A stretch of 64,000 nucleotides of DNA, taken from positions 35,029 through 99,028 of the forward strand of contig NZ_FPAH01000007.1 in NCBI RefSeq assembly GCF_900116345.1, given 5' to 3'. This DNA is from Succinivibrio dextrinosolvens. Its GTDB lineage: Bacteria > Pseudomonadota > Gammaproteobacteria > Enterobacterales > Succinivibrionaceae. The translations under genes and the position numbers were made by a program. The notes beneath the pieces were generated by a model that saw only the letters and a list, made by a program, of their open reading frames with translations, was not told the DNA's origin and made no database searches. The stretch's first letter is position 1, and every line of letters begins with the position of its first letter. This document shows positions 1 to 8,616 of the stretch, in pieces.

Positions 1-212
1 AAATCCTTGATAATGCACTTGGTAGCGCCAGACTGCTTAGCCTTCTGCTCGATACCTTCAAGGTCTTCACGTTCCTGACCGATATCAGCAACGAAACATA
101 CAACCTCACAGCCGTAGTTCTCCTTTAACCAAGGTACGATGGTTGAAGTATCAAGACCGCCAGAATATGCAAGAATAACTTTTTTATACTGTTTGTTTTC
201 ATGTTTTAACAT
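1..212 (-). CDS. argG: Argininosuccinate synthase, N-terminal part (cut by window edge)
   Basis: Joins citrulline and aspartate with ATP in the penultimate step of arginine synthesis. Reading the minus strand from the ATG at 212 gives about 70 residues beginning [11 protein letters not shown] and then [12 protein letters not shown], the PP-loop ATP-binding motif of the family. It runs on through the expected [13 protein letters not shown] segment. A GAGG ribosome-binding sequence lies just before the ATG. The gene starts 15 bp after the argF stop on the same strand, so the two probably form an arginine operon. The rest of the gene lies outside the window. Confidence 0.93.
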   Translation of the reverse strand, partial: MLKHENKQYKKVILAYSGGLDTSTIVPWLKENYGCEVVCFVADIGQEREDLEGIEQKAKQSGATKCIIKD

Positions 213-227
213 TTTCAAATCCTCAAT

Positions 228-1136
228 TTAAGCGTTAACTAGTTTAGAAAGTACAGACATATGAATGTGCAGACGGTTTTCAGCCTCATCAAATACCACT
301 GATTTCTCTCCGTCCATAACTTCGTCGGTAATCTCATATCCACGATGAGCTGGCAGACAGTGCATTACAATCTGAGCACCAGACTGCTCAACCAGAGAAG
401 AATTAACCTGATATGGCATATATTTCTTCTTTACAGTATCCAGAGGAGTGTTATCACCCATGGATACCCAGGTATCTGTGTAGACAACGTCGAAGTTACG
501 CAGCTTGCTGATATCATTCTCCACAGCAAGTTTGCATCCATTCTTTGCTGCAATTTCCTGAGCCTTAATAAATACAGCTGCATCAGGGCTGCAGTTCTCA
601 GGGCAGAAGCAGGTAACGTTTGCTCCTAAAATTGAACCTGCAACCAAAAGTGAATTGGTTACATTGTTACCATCACCCACATAAGCAACATTAACACCCT
701 CTACCTTACCCAGATGCTCATAAACTGTCATATAGTCAGCCATAGCCTGAGCAGGATGATATAAATCTGAAAGAGCATTAATTACAGGTACAGAACCATA
801 CTTGGCAAGTTCTGTAAGAGTATTCTGGGAGAACACTCTGCCTACAAGGCAGTCTACCCAGCGGCACAGATTACGTGAATAATCTGCAATGGTTTCTCTC
901 TTACCCAGCTCGCCGTTCTGAAGGTCAAGATATACACCGTGACCGCCAAGTCTGTAAAAAGCAAGCTCAAATGTTGTTCTTGTTCTTAGTGATGGCTTCT
1001 CGAACATTATTGCGCCGCTCCGACCTGCTAATACCCGGTCGTACTTCTTTGGATCCTTTTTCATATCTATAGCGGTATTAATAATGTCCCAATAATCTTC
1101 TTGGCTGAATTCAAAGCCAGTTAAAAGATGACGCAT
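228..1136 (-). CDS. argF: Ornithine carbamoyltransferase
   Basis: Cytoplasmic enzyme that makes citrulline from ornithine and carbamoyl phosphate. From the chosen start the protein has 302 residues, normal for the family. The carbamoyl-phosphate motif SLRTRT is at 49-54, HPAQ at 127-130, the ornithine-loop DTWVSMGD at 221-228 and HCLPAHRG at 259-266. The open frame extends 18 codons further upstream (to 1190), but MRHLLTGFEF is the typical start of the family and GGGAG lies a short distance upstream, so 1136 is preferred. argG follows after 15 bp. Which of the named carbamoyltransferase paralogues it is cannot be told; the OTCase assignment itself is secure. Confidence 0.95.
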   Translation of the reverse strand: MRHLLTGFEFSQEDYWDIINTAIDMKKDPKKYDRVLAGRSGAIMFEKPSLRTRTTFELAFYRLGGHGVYLDLQNGELGKRETIADYSRNLCRWVDCLVGRVFSQNTLTELAKYGSVPVINALSDLYHPAQAMADYMTVYEHLGKVEGVNVAYVGDGNNVTNSLLVAGSILGANVTCFCPENCSPDAAVFIKAQEIAAKNGCKLAVENDISKLRNFDVVYTDTWVSMGDNTPLDTVKKKYMPYQVNSSLVEQSGAQIVMHCLPAHRGYEITDEVMDGEKSVVFDEAENRLHIHMSVLSKLVNA

Positions 1137-1361
1137 CACCAAACTCCCAAAATGAAGCAGGGATACCCCCTGCAGTGATAAAAAATACAATCAGAAATTG
1201 ATTGTCTAGGTACTAGAATAAGCAAAATTAGAAGGGAGATAAATGTATTATTAAATTTGCATCATATTTGTGCATACCTTATTAACTCGGTTTTTCTATG
1301 ATGCAATGACGATCTGTAACGAAACGGCATATAAATGGCGATTCGCTACACTAATGAGTAG

Positions 1362-1928
1362 TTATAGATAATTGAGTTTTCTCATGGCAAGAGTAAGGCA
1401 GGCAATAGCTCTTGATTCAGTCAGAGGAGATTCCACATCAAAAATCAGATCTTTTGCCTCGGCAGGAGACACTTTAACAATTGAAATAGGTTCCGGCTCA
1501 TCACCCTCAAGATGTTTTGGATAGAGATCGGTACACAGATAGGTGAACATTCTAAGCTGCAGCATACCTGGGGCTACGGTCATCTCCCGACGCAGAAGAG
1601 TGATATTCCTTGAACCAAAGCCTATTTCCTCTTCAAGCTCACGGTTGCAGGCAGTTGCAGCATCCTCACCGGCATCAATCTTGCCTTTTACAAAACCAAG
1701 CTCATAACGCTCAAAACCGCAGGCGTATTCTGAGGTCAGATAGAAATCCTTTCCGTCAAAAGGAACTGCAAGTATAGCTCCGTTTCCACCGCTCAATCTT
1801 TCATAGGTTCTTCTGGTATTGTTTGAAAACTCCAGATCAAGCTCATCTACAGTGAAGAATCTTGATACCTTGTTTCTACGCCTTTCAAGAATTTTAGGTA
1901 CCGGTTTATCTAATGCAGAAAGATCCAT
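1362..1928 (-). CDS. nudE: NudE-type Nudix hydrolase (ADP-sugar / dinucleotide pyrophosphatase)
   Basis: Hydrolyses ADP-linked compounds such as ADP-ribose, NADH and Ap3A. The complete Nudix box (G-x5-E-x7-RE-U-x-EE-x-G-U) is at residues 82-104 with all catalytic acids. The segments DLEFSNNTRRTYER, YELGFVKGKID and DLYPKHLEGDEPEP match NudE rather than other Nudix families. The frame also offers an ATG at 1940; 1928 is preferred because GGTG precedes it and because the length (188 aa) and N-terminus then match NudE. Its divergent neighbour is hslR, as expected from the nudE...hslR-hslO neighbourhood of enteric bacteria. Confidence 0.9.
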   Translation of the reverse strand: MDLSALDKPVPKILERRRNKVSRFFTVDELDLEFSNNTRRTYERLSGGNGAILAVPFDGKDFYLTSEYACGFERYELGFVKGKIDAGEDAATACNRELEEEIGFGSRNITLLRREMTVAPGMLQLRMFTYLCTDLYPKHLEGDEPEPISIVKVSPAEAKDLIFDVESPLTESRAIACLTLAMRKLNYL

Positions 1929-2054
1929 AATTAACACCATTTTTTATAAAATCATTGGTATACTTTAGCACTGAAAAAAGCTTTTTTCCCAAATTAATAT
2001 GCTAGAAATTGTCCTTTGCCTTAAGATTGGACAAAGTACATATTGGCTCAATTT

Positions 2055-2453
2055 ATGACACAGAATAAAGAAGATACAGAAGTCAGACTGGATAAATGGC
2101 TGTGGGCAGCAAGATTCTATAAAACGCGCTCACTTGCCAGAAGCATGATTGAAGGCGGCAAGGTTGACTACAACGGAGTCAAGGCTAAACCTTCAAGAAC
2201 CGTTGAAATCGGAGCCTTGGTCAAAGTACTTCAGGGAAATATCCGCAGAGAGGTTGAAGTCGTGAAGATTTCCGATCAGAGAGGCCCTGCAGTAGTAGCT
2301 CAGACACTATATAAGGAAACGGAAAAAAGCATCGAACAGAGAGAAAAGCAGATTGAGCAGATTAAACTCAATTCTCTGCTGGCACCTCATCCGGATGAGA
2401 AGCCAAACAAAAAAGACAGAAGAGCTCTCATCAGTATGAAATATGGAAACTAG
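2055..2453 (+). CDS. hslR: Ribosome-associated heat shock protein Hsp15 (S4 domain)
   Basis: Hsp15 binds stalled 50S subunits that carry nascent chains and helps recycle them. The protein is about 132 residues with an S4 RNA-binding domain near the N-terminus, seen as VRLDKWLWAARFYKTRS and EGGKVDYNGVKAKPSRTVE. A basic C-terminal tail contains PHPDEKPNKKDRR, as in Hsp15. The frame can start at a TTG at 2043; the ATG at 2055 gives the length and N-terminus usual for the family. Its 3' end overlaps the likely start of hslO, so the two are translationally coupled. Confidence 0.93.
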   Translation: MTQNKEDTEVRLDKWLWAARFYKTRSLARSMIEGGKVDYNGVKAKPSRTVEIGALVKVLQGNIRREVEVVKISDQRGPAVVAQTLYKETEKSIEQREKQIEQIKLNSLLAPHPDEKPNKKDRRALISMKYGN

Positions 2454-3330
2454 ATACATGCAGACATTTAATCACAACAGTATTGAAAGATTTCTTTTTG
2501 ATAATCATGGAGTTAGAGGTGAAATCACCCGTTTAAAGACTCCATTTGAAGATCTTATTCATGATGACTATCCTGACTGTCTGAAAAAGATCATGATGGA
2601 ACTGGCGGTTTCCTCAGTTCTGGTTGCGTCAACCCTTAAAGACGGTTCAGAAATCATGGTGCAGATCAGAGGCGGTAAAAATGCACCTCTAAAATATGCC
2701 CTAATCAATATCAGACAGGATTTAAGCTTCTACGGTTCATGCGCACTCAAGGACAACAGCGCTGTCGAAAACAACGCCTCTATTCACGAGCTTTGCGGTG
2801 CCGACGGTATTCTTGCCCTATCCGTATTTCCAAAGAACGGTGTTAAGTGGCAGGGTATTGTTGCCTTAAACAACGAGTCAATCGGTGCAACCTTAGAGGA
2901 CTACTTTAAAAACTCGCAGCAGCTTCCAACCAAATTCTTTATCAGCACTGATCTGAATGAAAGACAGTCTGGCGGTATCATGCTACAGATTATTCCTGAA
3001 ATTGCGGGTAACCTTGATTCTCTTGAGCATTTAAGTGTACTTGCAGCAACCTTAAGTGCACAGGAACTGTTCAGCCTGCCTTTAGAAGAATCTCTAGGAC
3101 GTCTGTTTGCCCATGAGGAAACCAAGATATTCGGAGAGAAAGAGGTTCTGTTCAAGTGTATCTGCTCAAAGAGCCGCTGTGAGAATGCCTTGATGCAGCT
3201 TGATCCTGCTGAGCTTAAGAACATGGCAGAAGATCCTAAAGGTACCTCTATGACCTGTCAGCACTGCGGCAAGACCTATACTTTCTCCCAGGAAGAGCTG
3301 ACTTCAATGTATCGCAAGCTCTCCCAATAA
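2443..3330 (+). CDS. hslO: Redox-regulated molecular chaperone Hsp33
   Basis: Cytoplasmic holdase chaperone switched on by oxidation and unfolding. The C-terminal redox switch is intact: CICSKSRC supplies the CxC pair and CQHC the CxxC pair that together bind zinc. The N-terminal domain carries FDNHGVRGEITRL, EDYFKNSQQLPT and GGIMLQIIPE, all typical of Hsp33. The first ATG (2443) overlaps hslR by 11 bp; a second at 2458 gives MQTFNHNSIERFLF, which aligns equally well. Neither has a strong ribosome-binding site, so the start is uncertain. No terminator with a T-run follows on this strand; the hairpin at 3347-3377 serves the opposite strand. Confidence 0.94.
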   Translation: METRYMQTFNHNSIERFLFDNHGVRGEITRLKTPFEDLIHDDYPDCLKKIMMELAVSSVLVASTLKDGSEIMVQIRGGKNAPLKYALINIRQDLSFYGSCALKDNSAVENNASIHELCGADGILALSVFPKNGVKWQGIVALNNESIGATLEDYFKNSQQLPTKFFISTDLNERQSGGIMLQIIPEIAGNLDSLEHLSVLAATLSAQELFSLPLEESLGRLFAHEETKIFGEKEVLFKCICSKSRCENALMQLDPAELKNMAEDPKGTSMTCQHCGKTYTFSQEELTSMYRKLSQ

Positions 3331-3346
3331 AGCCTAACTGTGCGAT

Positions 3347-3377
3347 TAATAAAAAAATGGGGATCGCTAAGATCCCC
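3347..3377 (-). terminator. Intrinsic terminator of the minus-strand sugar operon
   Basis: GGGGATC / GATCCCC hairpin (3359-3365 with 3371-3377, loop of 5). On the minus strand a run of seven T follows. It lies 40 bp after the FGGY kinase stop and ends the operon. On the plus strand no T-run follows. Confidence 0.8.
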
Positions 3378-3417
3378 TGAACATCATGCTTTTAGCATAA
3401 TAAACAACGCATAATCT

Positions 3418-4914
3418 TTAAATTCCGTAATCAATAGTTGAAGCTATAGCCTTATGCCAGCCTTCAACCTTTGTCTTAATCTCCTTCTCATCAGCCAAAG
3501 GCCTGAAGAAAGATTCTTCCTGATGCTGTTCAAGAATGCTCTCAGAATAAATACCCTGAGCAATTGCAGCCATAAAGGCAGCTCCCTTACCGGAAAGCTC
3601 CGCATCTGAAGGAACCTTTAAAGGCAGTCCTACCAGATCAGACTGGAACTGCATCAGATAGGAATTCTTTGTAGCACCGCCGTCAACACACAGCTGAGTT
3701 ACCTCTACATCAGAGGACTTTCTTATCAGCGCAAGAATATCGTTTACCTGATAGGCAATAGAATCAAGTGCGGCTCTTACTATTTCCTTTTTACCGGTAA
3801 GTCTGCTTATTCCAAGAATTGAGCCACGGACATTACCGTTAAAATAAGGAGCTCCCAGACCAGATAGTGCTGGAACAAAATAGCAGCGATCATTTGGATT
3901 GGCCGCCCTGGCGAGAGCCTCAGTCTCAGCCGGATCAGCTATCAGCTGCATATCATCCTTAAGGTAGCTTATGATACCTGCAGAATAATTTATATTGCCT
4001 TCAAGCACATAGGTGGTTCTGCCATGTCGTCTCCAGCCTACAGAATTTACGATTCCATGTTCACAGCTTGAAACTTTGTCGCCACTGTTCATCATGATTG
4101 AGGAGCCGGTACCGTAGGTAGTCTTTACCTGACCAGGCTGACTGCAGCCATGTCCGAATAGAGCGCCCTGGGAATCACCGACTGCCGCATGAATAGGGAT
4201 CTGATGTTTTAAAAGACCGTTAAAGTCAGTAAATCCGAATTCTGAATCTGAATCCTTAATCTCTGGCAGAGCAGTCAGAGGAACCTTGAATAAGGAACAT
4301 AACTCTTCTGACCAGCAGAGATTCTTAAGATCCATAAGCTGGGTTCTTGAAGCATTTGAAGGTTCTGTTGCAAAGCTCTGTCCATGAGTAAGATAGGAAA
4401 TCAGAAATGCATCCATGTTGCCGATACATAAATCATTCTTCTGTGCACACTCTCTAACCTCAGGAACATTATCCACTAGCCAGGTTATCTTGGCGGCAGA
4501 AAAATACTCTGAAAGCTCCAGGCCGGTAATCTCACGGATCCTCTGAGCCTTAGACTTAACCTCAGGTTTGGAGACAAACTCTGCACCGCGGGCACACTGC
4601 CAGACCACCGCATTATATAAAGGTTCAAGAGTAGATCTTCTCCAGGCTGCGACAGTCTCACGCTGTACAGACAGACCAACGGTTGCAATCTTATCTGCTC
4701 GCACAGGATCCTTATCAATAAGAGCCTTTACAACGCCGATTACATTAGCACCAATCTCATTGAGATCATGCTCCACATAACCACGCTCATCGATAATCTG
4801 TCGGTGGGGCAGAGTAGCCTTTTCAATCAGCTTTCCCTGAGCATCAAAGAGCAGGGCCTTGGTACCCTGCGTACTCTGATCAATGCCCAGTACATAGACA
4901 TCGTCACTAGCCAT
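3418..4914 (-). CDS. FGGY-family sugar kinase (xylulokinase/apulokinase-like)
   Basis: Phosphorylates a ketose or polyol with ATP. The 498-residue protein has the standard FGGY layout: an N-terminal ATPase fold opening with YVLGIDQSTQGTKALLFD, a central GDSQGALFGHG region and a C-terminal half with GTGSS, GLGAPYFN and CVDGGATKNSYLMQFQ. Sequence alone places it with xylulokinase-like members, not its exact substrate. It overlaps the transketolase C-half gene by 8 bp and is the last gene of the operon. With the isomerase and split transketolase upstream it would fit apulokinase (AplK) of D-apiose breakdown; xylulokinase or ribulokinase-like activity are alternatives. Confidence 0.85.
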   Translation of the reverse strand: MASDDVYVLGIDQSTQGTKALLFDAQGKLIEKATLPHRQIIDERGYVEHDLNEIGANVIGVVKALIDKDPVRADKIATVGLSVQRETVAAWRRSTLEPLYNAVVWQCARGAEFVSKPEVKSKAQRIREITGLELSEYFSAAKITWLVDNVPEVRECAQKNDLCIGNMDAFLISYLTHGQSFATEPSNASRTQLMDLKNLCWSEELCSLFKVPLTALPEIKDSDSEFGFTDFNGLLKHQIPIHAAVGDSQGALFGHGCSQPGQVKTTYGTGSSIMMNSGDKVSSCEHGIVNSVGWRRHGRTTYVLEGNINYSAGIISYLKDDMQLIADPAETEALARAANPNDRCYFVPALSGLGAPYFNGNVRGSILGISRLTGKKEIVRAALDSIAYQVNDILALIRKSSDVEVTQLCVDGGATKNSYLMQFQSDLVGLPLKVPSDAELSGKGAAFMAAIAQGIYSESILEQHQEESFFRPLADEKEIKTKVEGWHKAIASTIDYGI

Positions 4915-5842
4915 TCAGAAGTTCCTCGGCCTTCTTGGCAATACCCTCGCCTGTCAGATTGTAGTAGGCGAAGACTTCCTTTGAATTACCGGTAATCACT
5001 GGCTCATCTGGCAGAGACATGGTTACACACTTCTTAGGACAGTTTTCGGATACAGTCTGAGCAACCATGGAACCTAGACCGCCAAAAGGAGAATGCTCTT
5101 CAACAGAAATCACGACCTTGGCATTTTTGGCAGCCTCAATAACTGCAGCCTTGTCAAAAGGCTTTACACAGTACATATCAAGTACAGTTGCACTGATGCC
5201 TTTCTTCTTTAGAATCTCTGCTGCCTGCTTGGCATATAGAACCATTTCACCGCAGGCAACAATGGCAACATCCTCACCCTTGCATACCCAGGTAGCCTTG
5301 TCCATTTCAAAAGGAACATTATCCTCGCTGTATACAGGATCAACTGCGTTTCTGCCCACACGGATATAGGCAGGCTCATTATCCTTAACCAGAACTTCCA
5401 TAAGCTTTCTGGTCTGATTGCAGTCAGATGGCAGATATACTCTCATGCCAGGAATTGAAGACATACAGGCAATATCCTGTGCTGAATGATGGGACATTCC
5501 CAGAGCACCGTAGCTGACTCCTCCGGAAATACCAACAAGCTTTACATTGGTATGTGAGTAGGCAACATCCACCTTGCACTGTTCATAGGAACGGGCGGTG
5601 ATAAAGCAGGCTGGTGACATAGGGAATGTTCTTTTACCGACCTTGGCCATACCTGCAGCAATACCTACAAGGTCCTGCTCGGCAATACCTACCTCGACAA
5701 ACTGCTCTGGGAAGGCATTGGCAAATGGGGTTGCTGAAGCACTTCCTCTTGAATCAGAACACAGAACTACAATATCCTTGTCTTTCTTTGCAGCTTCCAT
5801 TAAAACTTCGCAGATCATCTGCTTATTTGCAATATTAGCCAT
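4907..5842 (-). CDS. Transketolase-like protein, C-terminal half (small subunit)
   Basis: Carries the pyrimidine-binding and C-terminal domains of a transketolase as a separate 311-residue chain. Visible features are VGIAEQDLVGIAAGMA with the TPP-activating glutamate (E55), SYGALGMSHHSAQD, and a C-terminal domain with VISVEEHSPFGGLGS. It starts 3 bp after the gene for the N-terminal half, so the two should form one heteromeric enzyme. Two-gene transketolases serve non-core roles, including apulose-4-phosphate transketolase AptAB. Ordinary pentose-phosphate transketolase is normally a single chain. The pairing is clear; the substrate is inferred. Confidence 0.88.
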   Translation of the reverse strand: MANIANKQMICEVLMEAAKKDKDIVVLCSDSRGSASATPFANAFPEQFVEVGIAEQDLVGIAAGMAKVGKRTFPMSPACFITARSYEQCKVDVAYSHTNVKLVGISGGVSYGALGMSHHSAQDIACMSSIPGMRVYLPSDCNQTRKLMEVLVKDNEPAYIRVGRNAVDPVYSEDNVPFEMDKATWVCKGEDVAIVACGEMVLYAKQAAEILKKKGISATVLDMYCVKPFDKAAVIEAAKNAKVVISVEEHSPFGGLGSMVAQTVSENCPKKCVTMSLPDEPVITGNSKEVFAYYNLTGEGIAKKAEELLNG

Positions 5843-5845
5843 CTT

Positions 5846-6670
5846 TTAGTCCTCCTGTGCTCTAGCCTTTAAATCACTCATGATCTGCTTGTATTCTTCT
5901 TCATTAGGAACATGGTGATGCCAGGAAGCCTTGTTTTCCATTACAGGAGAACCTTTACCCTTGATGGTATTGGCAATCAGAACAGTTGGCTTGCCCTTTA
6001 CCATACGGGCTTCATCAAAGGCAGCTGCAAGCTTCTCAATATCATTACCGTCAGATACATCAATTACATGCCAGCCGAAGCTTTCCCATTTACGATGAAG
6101 ATCATCTAAAGCCATAACATCTTCGGTTGAACCAGAAATCTGCAGACGGTTTCTGTCCAGCACAGCACACAGATTATCAAGTCTGTAGTTGGCACCGGCC
6201 ATTGCGCCTTCCCATACTGAGCCTTCTGCAAGCTCACCATCACCCATTACTACATAAACACGGTTATCGCTCTTATTCATTCTCTCGGCGATAGCCATGC
6301 CTACAGCAACAGGCAGGCCGTGTCCTAAGGCACCAGAGTTCATCTCAATGCCAGGAAGCTTGTTGTTTGGGTGACCGATAAACTTTGAACCAAACTGACT
6401 GAATTCCTTTAAAACAGTCTCACGTGAGAAAAATCCCTTCTCAGCTAAAACAGCATATAAAGACTCAACTGAATGACCTTTACTCATAATGAAATGGTCA
6501 TGGTTTTTGGTGCTGAAATTTTCTTTGGTAATGTTCATCTCTTTAAAGTAAAGAGTAACCAGAACATCCATGACTGACATATCGCCACCGATATGTCCGC
6601 CCTTACCGTTGACAATCATGTCAACCACATCCTGGCGCAGTCTGTAGGCCAGTTTTTTAAGCTCTTTCAT
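5846..6670 (-). CDS. Transketolase-like protein, N-terminal half (TPP pyrophosphate domain)
   Basis: 274 residues holding the thiamine-diphosphate pyrophosphate domain of a transketolase. The TPP motif begins GDGELAEG (143-150) and closes at N174. The entry motifs GKGGHIGGDMSVMDVL and MSKGHS (about 22-37 and 62-67) and NSGALGHGLPVAVGMA are also present. The chain stops where a full transketolase would continue, and the next gene supplies the missing half. It follows the isomerase gene by 5 bp. Part of the candidate pentose (possibly apiose) pathway. Confidence 0.88.
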   Translation of the reverse strand: MKELKKLAYRLRQDVVDMIVNGKGGHIGGDMSVMDVLVTLYFKEMNITKENFSTKNHDHFIMSKGHSVESLYAVLAEKGFFSRETVLKEFSQFGSKFIGHPNNKLPGIEMNSGALGHGLPVAVGMAIAERMNKSDNRVYVVMGDGELAEGSVWEGAMAGANYRLDNLCAVLDRNRLQISGSTEDVMALDDLHRKWESFGWHVIDVSDGNDIEKLAAAFDEARMVKGKPTVLIANTIKGKGSPVMENKASWHHHVPNEEEYKQIMSDLKARAQED

Positions 6671-6675
6671 CTAAT

Positions 6676-8079
6676 CTATTCTCCGCGTAAATATGCCTTT
6701 ACCTGCTCTTCAATAGGATCATAGAGATCAGCCTTGATGCCGATGTACTTACATGCCTCGTAGAGAATAGGAACAACATTCTTGTAAACACCTACGCAGT
6801 GGTGAATATATGGACCGGTAACAACCTTCTCTTCAAGACGTTTGATATTGTCCACCTCAACCCACATATAGGTTCCAAGAATCTTAGGCCCCTCTACACT
6901 CTTGGCATTGCCGAGAAGCAGAGAATACTCTCCGTTGTCACCATCGAATCTTGTAAGTGTCAGCTCTTTACCGGCTTTTGCCTCAGCAGATAGAGAACCT
7001 TCATCATCAAAGGCGATTGGACAGGTTAATTCAGGCTTTTCCTTGGCAATTGAAATTGGCCAAGGACCACAGTGCTGCAGCAGTTCACCGTTTGGATTAT
7101 CAGGGTGACGTACTGTCCAGTCAGCAAAGAAGCTTCGTGATTCATTCATAACAGCAGCCTCTGCCATCAGGGCAGTGATTGCGCCATGAATATCAGTCTC
7201 ACAGACAACTGGAATGCCTAAATCGTTAAGAATTGAGTTAGCTGCACATGGCATGATGCCAAGTTCTCCCTGAAGTGCAGTCCAGCACTGGATAGCACCT
7301 GCCTGACAGCCGTACTTTTCAATCAGGTTGCGCATTGCTCTGGCAAGAGCTGCCACAGTCTCAACCTTAGGTTCTGAAATCTTGATAATGGTTTTATCGT
7401 GAAGTATCTCAAGCTCTTCCTTAGCTCCGTTACCGTCACGGATTCTGCGTACTTCTGCCAATAGTTCAGGAAGAGGAATTGGAGATAACTGAATATTGAA
7501 TTTTTCTAGGAGTTCGCCCTCATTGCACATGGTGGTCCAGAAATCGAATGGACGTGGCCCCATCTGCAGAATACGGATATGTCTGAAGGTCTTTACAACA
7601 TTACATACAGCCATAAAGTCACGCAGACCGCGCTCAAATACAGGATCAGACAGACGACAGTTGGTCAGATAGGTAAACTTGACCTGGAATCTGCGCAGTA
7701 CCTTACCGGTGGCAAACAGACCGCACTGGGTATCACGCAGTCTGCGGCCGTCAGGTAAAGGACGCTCATCCAGAGGACCCCATAACAGTACAGGAAGATT
7801 AAGTTCTTTTGCCAGTCTTGCGCATACGTACTCTGTACCGAAATTGCAGTGGGCAAGAATAATTCCGTCAACACCTTCCTTTCTGAATTTAGCTGCAATC
7901 TTTGCAACGTCTTCATCAGCGAATAACAGACCTTCAGGGTTGATATCCTTGATATCCACAAAATCGATACCCAGCTCCTTCATACGCGCTGCGGTAAGAT
8001 CTCTGTATTTAAGAGCATCTAGAGCACTGAATACACTTCTTCTGGTTGGTACGAAACCTAATTTAATCTTGGCTGTCAT
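6676..8079 (-). CDS. L-fucose/L-arabinose isomerase-like protein
   Basis: A 467-residue protein of the fucose/arabinose isomerase superfamily. N-terminal segments such as KLGFVPTRRSVFSALDA and DGIILAHCNFGTEYVCARLA, the central MGPRPFDFWTTMCNEGELLE, and AIQCWTALQGELGIMPC followed by VVCETDIHGAITALM are typical of this fold. The C-terminal domain ends with GPYIHHCVGVYKNVVPILYEACKY. It should interconvert an aldose and a ketose using a divalent metal. In this operon it would feed the kinase and split transketolase, as D-apiose isomerase (ApsI) would. That is inference from context: I cannot name the sugar from sequence. Confidence 0.78.
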   Translation of the reverse strand: MTAKIKLGFVPTRRSVFSALDALKYRDLTAARMKELGIDFVDIKDINPEGLLFADEDVAKIAAKFRKEGVDGIILAHCNFGTEYVCARLAKELNLPVLLWGPLDERPLPDGRRLRDTQCGLFATGKVLRRFQVKFTYLTNCRLSDPVFERGLRDFMAVCNVVKTFRHIRILQMGPRPFDFWTTMCNEGELLEKFNIQLSPIPLPELLAEVRRIRDGNGAKEELEILHDKTIIKISEPKVETVAALARAMRNLIEKYGCQAGAIQCWTALQGELGIMPCAANSILNDLGIPVVCETDIHGAITALMAEAAVMNESRSFFADWTVRHPDNPNGELLQHCGPWPISIAKEKPELTCPIAFDDEGSLSAEAKAGKELTLTRFDGDNGEYSLLLGNAKSVEGPKILGTYMWVEVDNIKRLEEKVVTGPYIHHCVGVYKNVVPILYEACKYIGIKADLYDPIEEQVKAYLRGE

Positions 8080-8114
8080 GATTGATCCTTTTGTTTATCG
8101 TTTGTCTTAATTTT

Positions 8115-8600
8115 TCATTTTTTTACTGGGTAATATCTCATGCAGACAGACTTTCCGGCCTGAGCCAAGCCCTGCAGAACAGTCAGTCGCTTGATGTTTT
8201 CCATTGAACCTGAGGTAATAATCACTGGAGAGGTAATATCCAGGTTTTTCTCCTTTACAAGCTTCCAGTTCACATTACAGATAGGATCACCGGCAGAAAC
8301 CTTGTCTCCCTTCTGTACATAAGGAGTAAAACCTTCACCCTTCAGTTCAACGGTTCCAATGCCCAGGTGAATCAGAACCTCGGTGCCATCAAAACCGGTG
8401 ATACCGTAGGTATGCTTCTGCTCACCCACAAAGGAGACGATTCCTGAAATTGGTGCTACTGCAAGTCCATCATATGGAACGATAGCAACACCGTCTCCTA
8501 CTACCTTGCCTGCGAAAATCGGACTTTCAACATCAGCGATTGAAATAACGTTTCCGCTTAAGGCGGCGAGGATATCCTCGCCCTTTTCTTTAAAAAACAT
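8115..8600 (-). CDS. PTS EIIA(Glc)-type single-domain protein
   Basis: 161 residues forming one EIIA domain of the glucose/beta-glucoside class. The paired histidines are present: H63 in KHTYGI and H78 in VLIHLGIGTVEL, 15 apart as H75 and H90 are in E. coli EIIA(Glc). The sequence also has AVAPISGIVSFVGE and LKGEGFTPYVQKGDKV. No EIIB or EIIC gene is nearby. It sits between the ABC permease gene and the isomerase gene, so a regulatory rather than transport role is likely (inference), for example control of the transporter or kinase by PTS phosphorylation state. Confidence 0.88.
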   Translation of the reverse strand: MFFKEKGEDILAALSGNVISIADVESPIFAGKVVGDGVAIVPYDGLAVAPISGIVSFVGEQKHTYGITGFDGTEVLIHLGIGTVELKGEGFTPYVQKGDKVSAGDPICNVNWKLVKEKNLDITSPVIITSGSMENIKRLTVLQGLAQAGKSVCMRYYPVKK

Positions 8601-8616
8601 ATCCTGCCACCTTTAA

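Noticed and set aside
1191..1361. ArgR operator before argF
   Set aside because: The TGCAT...TGCA stretch near 1259-1275 has the wrong spacing for an ARG box; I cannot support it.
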